A stretch of 64,000 nucleotides of DNA from Hydrogenophaga sp. PBL-H3 (GTDB lineage: Bacteria > Pseudomonadota > Gammaproteobacteria > Burkholderiales > Burkholderiaceae_C). Below, piece after piece: positions 55,768 to 64,000 of the stretch (positions are counted from its first letter, which is position 1; each line of letters starts with the position of its first letter). The stretch lies in the NCBI RefSeq assembly GCF_010104355.1, contig NZ_CP044972.1:186001-250000 (forward strand), written 5' to 3'. The notes under the pieces were generated by a model. It saw only the letters and a list, made by a program, of their open reading frames with translations, did not search any database and was not told the origin of the DNA. A program made the translations under genes and the position numbers.

Positions 55768-56964
55768 TCAGGGCGCGGCTGAATCGAGCGGCGTGCCCGG
55801 CTCCGGCGGCGCTTCCACCTCGGCTGGCTTGTGCGGCGGGATGGGCGGGCGTGTGGTGGTCTGGATGTGCCAGACCGCCACGAACATTGCCGCAATGGTC
55901 GGACCGATCACGAAGCCGTTGATGCCCATCACCGCGATGCCGCCCAGCGTGGTGATCAGCACCAGGTAGTCGGGCATGCCGGTGTCCTTGCCCACCAGCA
56001 GCGGGCGCAGCACGTTGTCGGCCAACCCGATGACCAGCACGCCGTAGGCCACCAGGGCCGTGCCCTGCCAGACCTGGTCCATGGCAAACAGGTACAGCGC
56101 CACCGGCAGCCACACCAGGCCGGCGCCCACGGCGGGTAGCAGCGAGAGCGCCGCCATCAGCACCGCCCACAGCAGTGCTCCGTTGACGCCCAGCGCCCAG
56201 AACGCCAGGCCACCCAGCATGCCCTGCACCAGCGCCACCACCAGGTTGCCCTTGACGGTGGCGCGCAGCACGGTGCCAAAGCGCTGCAGCAGTTCCTGCT
56301 TGTGGTCGGGCGGCAGCGGAATCGCCATGCGGATGCTGCGCACGATGCTGGCGCCGTCCCGGGTGAGGAAGAACGCCAGGTACAGCGTGATGAACACGCT
56401 GATGACCAGGGTGAAAGCGTCCTGTCCCAGGTTGAAGGTGTGCGCGGCGATCAATTCGCTGCCCTGTGTGAGCACCGTGTTGAACTTGCGCTGCACCCGG
56501 TCGAAATTGCCCAGACCCATGCGCGCGAGCAGCGCGATCACGCCATCGGGCAGGGCATTGAACAGCCCACGCAGCATCAGCGCCGGGTTCACTTCGCCCG
56601 ACTGGATGCGGGCGTACATCTGCGCCGCCTCGCGCGCCAGCGAGATCAGCACCAGCACCGCCGGCAGCACCACCACCACCAGCGCTGCGCCCATGGTGGC
56701 CAGCGCCGCGCGCGTGTGCCGGTGGTTCATGCGCGGCAACAGCCAGCGGTAGAGCGGCGCGAACATCAGCGCAATGATCGAGCCCCACAGGATGGTGCCG
56801 AAGAAGGGCAGCAGGATCCAGAAAAACGCCACCGTCACGCCGGCCAGCATCAGGCGCAGCGTGAGCGGCGCCGAAACCGCGGGAACGGACAGGGGTGACA
56901 GCACCTGTGGCTCGCTGGAGGTGGATTCGACGGCGTCGGTTGCGGCAGGTGTTGTCATGTTCAC
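55768..56964 (-). CDS. AI-2E-family (PerM/TqsA-like) transporter
   Basis: 398 residues with about seven to eight transmembrane helices and the family C-terminal motifs LVIGLADNVLRPLLVGKDTG and TLGGIAVMGINGFVIGPTIAA. Family members export autoinducer-2 or act as sodium antiporters. The neighbouring nhaR makes the latter worth testing. An in-frame ATG two codons later is an equally good start. Confidence 0.87.
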   Translation of the reverse strand: MNMTTPAATDAVESTSSEPQVLSPLSVPAVSAPLTLRLMLAGVTVAFFWILLPFFGTILWGSIIALMFAPLYRWLLPRMNHRHTRAALATMGAALVVVVLPAVLVLISLAREAAQMYARIQSGEVNPALMLRGLFNALPDGVIALLARMGLGNFDRVQRKFNTVLTQGSELIAAHTFNLGQDAFTLVISVFITLYLAFFLTRDGASIVRSIRMAIPLPPDHKQELLQRFGTVLRATVKGNLVVALVQGMLGGLAFWALGVNGALLWAVLMAALSLLPAVGAGLVWLPVALYLFAMDQVWQGTALVAYGVLVIGLADNVLRPLLVGKDTGMPDYLVLITTLGGIAVMGINGFVIGPTIAAMFVAVWHIQTTTRPPIPPHKPAEVEAPPEPGTPLDSAAP

Positions 56965-57066
56965 AGCCAGGAGTTTGAGGGCGCGCCGAGTATGGCGCTG
57001 TTCGCCAGCTCACTGCCGCGTTGCGTGGCGTTCACAATTTGGCCATGCGCCAGAACGTGCTTAAAT

Positions 57067-57095
57067 GCCATCCATATGGAATCCACATGGATGGC
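57067..57095. promoter_or_regulatory. 29-bp palindromic operator for the RHH gene
   Basis: GCCATCCATATGG and CCACATGGATGGC form a 13-bp inverted repeat with one mismatch, separated by AAT. It sits over the likely start site of a TTGGCC-N16-TTAAAT promoter (57039-57066), just upstream of the RHH start at 57102. Confidence 0.65.
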
Positions 57096-57101
57096 AAATC
57101 A

Positions 57102-57521
57102 ATGACAAACCGGCCGTTGGACGTCCGCCCCCGGGTCGGCGACTCCGAGAAGATGACCGTGAACCTGGGCGTGGTCGATCTCGGCCAGGTCGACCTGCTG
57201 GTGCAGGAAGGTTTCTATTCGAACCGCTCCGACCTGGTGCGCACGGCGGTGCGCAACCTGCTCGCCACCCATGCCGACACCGTCAAGCAGACCGTGGCCC
57301 GCAAGATGCTCACCCTGGGACTGCAGCACTTCACCCGCGCCGATCTGGAGCGCACCGTGGCCGCCGGGGAGCGCCTGCGCATTCAGGTGGTGGGCCTGGC
57401 CCGCGTCGACCACGACGTCACCCCTGACCTCGCCCTGGCCGCCATTGAATCCGTGTCGGTGCTGGGCGCCTTCCACGCCAGCCCCGCGGTGCGCCGTGCG
57501 CTGGCGCCACGCACGTTTTGA
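57102..57521 (+). CDS. Ribbon-helix-helix (CopG-type) regulator
   Basis: 139 residues from MTNRPLDVRPRV. RHH fold at about 15-55: strand MTVNLGVVDLGQVDLLV, helix 1, then NRSDLVRTAVRNLL as the second helix. A C-terminal domain of unknown type follows (to 139). It precedes the esterase gene by 21 bp and likely represses the operon through the palindrome upstream. Upstream in-frame ATGs at 57021 and 57087 exist but lie inside the operator. Confidence 0.78.
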   Translation: MTNRPLDVRPRVGDSEKMTVNLGVVDLGQVDLLVQEGFYSNRSDLVRTAVRNLLATHADTVKQTVARKMLTLGLQHFTRADLERTVAAGERLRIQVVGLARVDHDVTPDLALAAIESVSVLGAFHASPAVRRALAPRTF

Positions 57522-57542
57522 ATCGTCCCGGTTGAACCCCCA

Positions 57543-58652
57543 TTGAAACTCCCCATTTCGCCGACCCTGGCCGTGAACATCAACGACACCATCGGCAAAG
57601 CGCTTGCGCAAGCCGGGCTCGACACCCGTACCGGGCCGCTCAAGGGCGTGACCGACACCATCCGCCAGGCGCTCGCTTCGGCCGGCCTGGGGGGCGGCTT
57701 CATGGTTCCGCCCGCCGACACCGACACCGACACCGACGTGATCGAGGTGGCGGCGCGCAACATCTGCGCTCAGCCCGCGCCGCAAGGCCGGGGTGAATTC
57801 AGGGCCCGCACGATTCACCACTGCGCTGGCGTTCGGGACTACAAGCTCTACCGGCCCGCGGCACGGGCGTACGCGCCGGGCGAACCACGGCCGCTGGTGG
57901 TGATGCTGCACGGCTGCACCCAGTCGGCCGACGACTTTGCCGCGGGCACGCAGATGAACCGACTGGCCGACGAACACGGTTTTCTGGTGCTCTACCCCGA
58001 GCAGTCGGCCAGCGCCAATGCGTCGCGCTGCTGGAACTGGTTTCGTCCACAAGACCAGTTGCGCGAAGGTGGCGAGCCCGCCCTCATCGCGGCCATGGTG
58101 CAGGCCGTCATGGACGAGCACCCGGTGGACGCCGGGCGTGTGTATGTCGCCGGGCTCTCGGCCGGTGCGGCCATGGCGGTGATCCTGGGTGAGACCTGGC
58201 CCGATCGCTTCGCCGCCGTGGGCGCCCACTCGGGCCTGCCGTTCGCCGCCGCGCACGACATTCCCTCGGCCCTGGCCGCCATGAAGGGGCGCGGCACCAC
58301 CGGCGACCCCTGGCGCCGCGCCACGCGCGCCGTGCCCACCATCGTGTTTCATGGCGACCGCGACCACACCGTGCGGCACAGCAACGGTGAACACATCACC
58401 GAGCAGGCACGCCGTGCAGAGCCGGCCCTGAGCGCCCGCAGCGAAACCGGCACCGCCGCGGGCGGGCGCCGCTACACCCGCGAAATACACACCGACGCCA
58501 CCGGCCGCGCCCGGGTGGAGCACTGGACCGTGCACGGCGCCGGGCATGCGTGGTCGGGAGGCGACGCAGCAGGCTCCTGCACCGACAACGCTGGGCCCGA
58601 CGCCTCGGCCGAGATGCTGCGCTTCTTCCTGGCGCAGCCACCGCGTGGCTGA
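57543..58652 (+). CDS. PHB-depolymerase-type esterase (LpqC/type 1 catalytic domain)
   Basis: 369 residues from a TTG start. Alpha/beta hydrolase with the oxyanion segment VVMLHGCTQSADDFA, nucleophile in VAGLSAGAAMA, acid in HGDRDHTV and histidine in GAGHAWSGGD. N-terminal 70 residues are low complexity and a DTDTDTDV repeat is seen. Members degrade short-chain polyhydroxyalkanoates or feruloyl esters. No signal peptide is evident, which would imply an intracellular enzyme. Confidence 0.82.
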   Translation: MKLPISPTLAVNINDTIGKALAQAGLDTRTGPLKGVTDTIRQALASAGLGGGFMVPPADTDTDTDVIEVAARNICAQPAPQGRGEFRARTIHHCAGVRDYKLYRPAARAYAPGEPRPLVVMLHGCTQSADDFAAGTQMNRLADEHGFLVLYPEQSASANASRCWNWFRPQDQLREGGEPALIAAMVQAVMDEHPVDAGRVYVAGLSAGAAMAVILGETWPDRFAAVGAHSGLPFAAAHDIPSALAAMKGRGTTGDPWRRATRAVPTIVFHGDRDHTVRHSNGEHITEQARRAEPALSARSETGTAAGGRRYTREIHTDATGRARVEHWTVHGAGHAWSGGDAAGSCTDNAGPDASAEMLRFFLAQPPRG

Positions 58653-58662
58653 GGCAGCTTCG

Positions 58663-59340
58663 GTGCAAACCCCCAGGCGCCACCTGCTGGCCACGCTGCG
58701 TGCGCGCTTTGACGGCGCGGCCCTGCGCGTGGCGCTGCCAGGCCAGGACGGCCAGGCAGTGCGCATCCCCACGGCCGCACAAGCCGCGCGCTGGGCACCG
58801 CTGCAAGCCTGGTGTTTTGAGGGCGTCGGTGATGGCCGCAGTCCGCTGCTGCAGCCCACCCGGCTGGCGCTCATGGACCAACGCTTCTCGGTGGCGCTGT
58901 GGCCCACAGCGGCCGGTCGCACCGAGCACGATCTGATCGACGCCTTCTGCCGCCACCTGGACGGCAGCCACCAGTTGCTCGCCGCCGGGGGCGCGCTGGG
59001 GGGTCTGCTGCTGCGCCTGCGCGTGAAGGCCCGCGACGTGGCGTGGTGGCGCGGCCGCCGGCCCACCGATCCGTGGGACTGCGGCTATGCGTTGAACGAG
59101 CCCGCCGCGCGGGCGGCGCTCGCGCGTTTCGAGCCGCGCCGGGCCACGCTCGTGGTGGCAATGGACTGGACAGGGCAAGCGTTGGTGGATGCCATCAACG
59201 CCATGGCGCGGTCATCGACACGGTTTGCGCACCCGGTGCGCTGGCTGGTGGTGCACCATGCTCCCGGGGACATCACCGAGCAGCTGCGCTCGGCCGGGTT
59301 GCCGGTGCGGCTGCTTCAGCCGGAGGACGCCGATCGCTGA
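58663..59340 (+). CDS. Hypothetical protein downstream of the esterase
   Basis: 225 residues from a GTG at 58663 with GAGG nine bases upstream (overlap of the upstream stop region). Soluble, Trp- and Arg-rich (DVAWWRGRRPTDPWDCGYALN). No motif I recognise. Same operon direction as the esterase. Convergent overlap of 25 bp with the BLUF gene. Confidence 0.6.
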   Translation: MQTPRRHLLATLRARFDGAALRVALPGQDGQAVRIPTAAQAARWAPLQAWCFEGVGDGRSPLLQPTRLALMDQRFSVALWPTAAGRTEHDLIDAFCRHLDGSHQLLAAGGALGGLLLRLRVKARDVAWWRGRRPTDPWDCGYALNEPAARAALARFEPRRATLVVAMDWTGQALVDAINAMARSSTRFAHPVRWLVVHHAPGDITEQLRSAGLPVRLLQPEDADR

Positions 59341-60656
59341 AACGAGGGCACGACCAGCACCGCTGCGGTGCTCGCGCCGTCAGCGCCCACGCTGTGGATG
59401 AGTTCGGGCAAGGGCTCGTCGTGATCGAAGAACACGCGCCCGCGCACCACCACCACCAGGGCTGGATTGAGCGAAGCGCTGCGCACCGCGCTGATGGTGG
59501 CCGCCATGCGCGGCATCCAGTCCTCGCGGTTGAAGGCCAGACTCAGTGACAGGTCCACCACATCAAACCATTCGCGCTTCACCAGTCGGGTCAGTGTGGC
59601 GGTGTCTTCGGGAAACTCGCAGCGCGTGTCCCAGCCTTCGCGCCACATCATTTCGGCGTCGAACACCGCACCCATCAGGTGCTGCTCGCCGGGCAGTGGT
59701 GCGATCAGGATGCGGCCCCGCAGGCGCTCCTGCGGCCGATCGTTGTGGTCGGCTTCCAGGCACAGCTTGCGAAACGACTGCTGCAGTCGCCCGAGCCCGA
59801 GCGTCACGTCGAACTCGGAGCATTCGTCGGAGGCCCACAGGTCGCCCAGGTCGCGCGCGGCCGGCTCCGAAACCCACATGCACGACGCGCGCAACGAACC
59901 CGCTTCGGCGTGCAGGATGTCCAGCAGCGCAAACGCCTCGGCAGGGTCGGTGGCCACCAGCAGGCGCGCCAGGCTGGCCATGCGGGGATCGCGGAGGTGT
60001 TCGATGTGCAGGGACTCGCCGGAGCCGTAGCGCGGCGTTACCTGGGGCAGCACGGTGGAGTCCACCACGCGCTTGAGAATTTCGTGGTCCAGTCGCGCGA
60101 ATTCGTTTTCAAACGCGGGCTGCGCGGGGGCCTTCTGCCACAGGTCGGTGGCCAGCGAATGCGGCACCCCCTGCTGGCTGCGCAACAACTCCAGCAGATT
60201 GTGCGGAGGGCTCATGAGCGCATCGTTGGCGGCATCCGGGCGTTGGCTCGGATCGCGCTCGCCCAGCTTCATGCCCCAGTCGGGGAAACAGCGCACGGTG
60301 CTGGGCATGTGGCCCAGGATCTCCACGTCGGTGTGCCGGCTGTCCGCCCGGATCGACTGCCAGATGCGGTCCACGCTCTCGGTCGGGCCTTCAAGCCACT
60401 GCAGGAAACGCCCACCGTCGTAAATCAGCAAACCCGTGACCGACTCGGCGGCGTTGCGTTGCAGGGCGGCCTCCACCAGCTGGTTCAGCCCGGGGTCGTC
60501 CAGTGGCGTGACGCAGCGGCTTCGGTAAACGAGCGTGGCCAGAGCAGGCTCGGCGCTGTGCGCCAACAGATCCTGGCGGGTGTGTTGTGAACGGGTGGAC
60601 GTGAAACGGGCCAAGGGGATGCACTCGTGAGCCGCAGAAAAAAAAGCGTGTCGCAC
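59316..60656 (-). CDS. AppA-like BLUF photoreceptor with C-terminal SCHIC-like domain
   Basis: 446 residues (AppA: 450). The BLUF flavin domain (about 38-135) keeps all key residues with a constant shift of 23 from AppA: Y44, N68, Q86, W127 and M129 (AppA Y21, N45, Q63, W104, M106). The C-terminal half (about 290-430) resembles the AppA SCHIC, a B12-binding-like haem domain (ILIAPLPGEQHLMGAVFDAEMM). AppA is the blue-light and redox antirepressor of PpsR. No ppsR or photosynthesis gene is in the window. Start is a GTG at 60656 without a good ribosome-binding site, so an internal start is possible. Confidence 0.78.
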   Translation of the reverse strand: MRHAFFSAAHECIPLARFTSTRSQHTRQDLLAHSAEPALATLVYRSRCVTPLDDPGLNQLVEAALQRNAAESVTGLLIYDGGRFLQWLEGPTESVDRIWQSIRADSRHTDVEILGHMPSTVRCFPDWGMKLGERDPSQRPDAANDALMSPPHNLLELLRSQQGVPHSLATDLWQKAPAQPAFENEFARLDHEILKRVVDSTVLPQVTPRYGSGESLHIEHLRDPRMASLARLLVATDPAEAFALLDILHAEAGSLRASCMWVSEPAARDLGDLWASDECSEFDVTLGLGRLQQSFRKLCLEADHNDRPQERLRGRILIAPLPGEQHLMGAVFDAEMMWREGWDTRCEFPEDTATLTRLVKREWFDVVDLSLSLAFNREDWMPRMAATISAVRSASLNPALVVVVRGRVFFDHDEPLPELIHSVGADGASTAAVLVVPSFQRSASSG

Positions 60657-60973
60657 GGAACGGTGCAGTCACGCCGAGCCCGGGCGCTCGATGGCGACGG
60701 AACTCTCGGTGCTCTGGATGATCGGCGCGTGCCCGAGGCGGTGTCAAGGAAGGGTTTCCCCGCGCCAGAGCAGCTGGGCACATCGCGTCCCGGGCCAGCA
60801 CGAAAAAAAGTAGTGCTAAACGATTCGCCCCGCCGGTCGGATCGCTTCAGTGGTCCCGGCAGGAACGCCACAAACCCGGTGCTTTTCGCGCCATTGCGTG
60901 GCCGCCAACCGCCCATCATCGGTGGACGACGATCGAGCGCGTGCGTCACAGCAAGCGCCACACAGGACAACGC
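60657..60973. other. Intergenic region, no gene seen
   Basis: 317 bp between divergent genes. GC-rich with an AT-richer patch near 60805. I see no ORF, hairpin or repeat that I can support. It presumably holds the two divergent promoters. Confidence 0.6.
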
Positions 60974-61939
60974 ATGCCGACTTCACCGATCACCCGATGG
61001 GTTCTCGCCACCTTGGGCGCGCTGGTCACCGCGGTGGCCACCGCCGCTCCCCTGACCTTTGCCATCGCCGACCTGCCTGCTTTCTCGCCCGCCTTGGTGG
61101 CCGAAGAGGCGGGCTTCTTCGCGTCCGAGGGTCTGGACGTCAAGGTGATCCGGTGCATCAATGGCCGGCGCTGCCTGCAGCACCTCACCGACGGAGAGGC
61201 CGCGCTGGCCACCGTGGCCGACACCCCGATGGTGATGGCCGCCCACGCCGGCAAGCCGTTCAGCATCGTGGCCACCATGGCCACCTCGCGAGGCGGCAAC
61301 CGGCTCATTGCGCGGGGTGACCGCGCCATCCGCAGCGCGGCCGATCTCAAGGGCAAGCGGCTGGGGTTCATCCGCGGCACCAGCGCCCATTTCTTTGCCG
61401 ACAACTTCCTGACCTTCAGTGGTTTGAGACAGCAAGACCTCACCCTGGTTGCGCTGGACCCGGCGCGGGCGCCCGAACAGCTGGCGTCGGGCGAGGTGGA
61501 TGTGGCCGGTCTGTACAACCCGCATGGCCTGCGCGCCCTCGAACTGCTGGGTGACAAGGCGGTGCAACTGCATGTGCCGCAGCTCTACACCGTGACCATG
61601 AATCTGGTGGCGCAGGCGAGCCTGGGCGACGGCGATGTGCGCAAGGTGCTGCGCGCGCTGGAGCGCGCCCTGGTGCTCATGCGCCAGCATCCCCAGGTGG
61701 CGCAGATGATCGTGGGGCGCAAGTTGCAGCTGGAACCACCGGTGCTCCAGACCATGTGGAGCGACTACGAGTTCCGGCTGGTGCTGGACCAGGCCCTGAT
61801 CACCACGCTCGAATCGGAGTCGCGCTGGGCCGTGCGTGAAGGTCTGGTCGAGAACAAGACCATGCCCAACTACCTCGACATGGTGCGCGACGCGCCGCTG
61901 CGATCGATCGACCGGCGCGCCGTCACCGTCATCAAGTGA
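60974..61939 (+). CDS. NMT1/SsuA-like periplasmic solute-binding protein
   Basis: 321 residues with a signal peptide (to about residue 26, AVATAAPL). The lobe pattern matches aliphatic-sulfonate/thiamine-precursor binding proteins ([30 protein letters not shown] and [21 protein letters not shown]). There is no permease or ATPase next to it. Instead a sensor kinase gene begins 8 bp after its stop, so it probably delivers a ligand signal to that kinase. Start 60974 is the best ATG. Confidence 0.82.
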   Translation: MPTSPITRWVLATLGALVTAVATAAPLTFAIADLPAFSPALVAEEAGFFASEGLDVKVIRCINGRRCLQHLTDGEAALATVADTPMVMAAHAGKPFSIVATMATSRGGNRLIARGDRAIRSAADLKGKRLGFIRGTSAHFFADNFLTFSGLRQQDLTLVALDPARAPEQLASGEVDVAGLYNPHGLRALELLGDKAVQLHVPQLYTVTMNLVAQASLGDGDVRKVLRALERALVLMRQHPQVAQMIVGRKLQLEPPVLQTMWSDYEFRLVLDQALITTLESESRWAVREGLVENKTMPNYLDMVRDAPLRSIDRRAVTVIK

Positions 61940-61946
61940 GCGCGTC

Positions 61947-64000
<2,054 letters not shown>

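Overview
The window is a 64 kb piece of a high-GC (mid-60s per cent by eye) betaproteobacterial chromosome. The gene content (split metH, glcEF, cidA/lrgB, lplT-alr, a pirin/LysR pair, many LysR and ABC genes) and an interspersed palindrome of about 24 bp that encodes the peptide PFGLSLSKP when translated point to Burkholderiales, family Comamonadaceae, most like Hydrogenophaga. That placement is inference from content, not from a marker gene. I see no rRNA, tRNA, CRISPR array or prophage. One intact IS630-family element is present.

Layout. 1-7 kb: recQ (runs off the left edge), a rhodanese, the homocysteine half of methionine synthase, an alx/terC manganese gene behind a yybP-ykoY riboswitch, a cNMP-binding protein and a PAS-histidine kinase/NarL-type pair. 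7-11 kb: an ABC transporter plus cyanase operon behind a convincing sigma-54 promoter. 11-15.5 kb: divergent LysR/class A beta-lactamase, two pirins and a divergent LysR, with T-N11-A palindromes in both divergent gaps. 15.5-19.7 kb: an RlmN-like gene, then a small defence-like locus made of a decayed restriction-helicase N-domain protein, an XRE regulator and a coupled AAA-ATPase/RloB-TOPRIM pair. 19.7-24 kb: rubredoxin reductase, acyl-CoA-dehydrogenase-like, OsmC and sulfurtransferase genes. 24-29.5 kb: a 7TM adenylate cyclase overlapping a divergent lipoxygenase-like gene, and a NifA-like sigma-54 activator. 29.5-32.5 kb: the large half of methionine synthase behind an S-adenosylhomocysteine riboswitch.

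32.5-38 kb: hipBA, doxX, gabD and comM. 38-40 kb: glnK-amtB with two abutting NtrC boxes and a sigma-54 promoter. 40-46 kb: glcEF, cidA/lrgB, the IS630 element and glutathione peroxidase. 46-49.5 kb: lplT and alr. 49.5-53 kb: a GT39 transferase, a small flippase-like protein and a HAD-UbiA fusion that together look like a polyprenyl-phosphate pentose pathway. 53-57 kb: ExoD, YccA, NhaR and AI-2E transporter genes. 57-59.3 kb: an RHH regulator with its own palindrome, a PHB-depolymerase-type esterase and an unknown gene. 59.3-64 kb: an AppA-like BLUF photoreceptor, then a solute-binding protein and a hybrid-type sensor kinase that runs off the right edge.

Functional themes: nitrogen control (glnK-amtB and the cyanase operon both have sigma-54 promoters), methionine-cycle feedback (split metH, SAH riboswitch), environmental sensing (two histidine kinases, BLUF, adenylate cyclase, NifA-like activator) and a compact candidate defence module. 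The most promising under-described objects are the 16.6-19.7 kb locus, the cyclase/lipoxygenase-like operon, the AppA-like protein and the HAD-UbiA/flippase/GT39 cluster.
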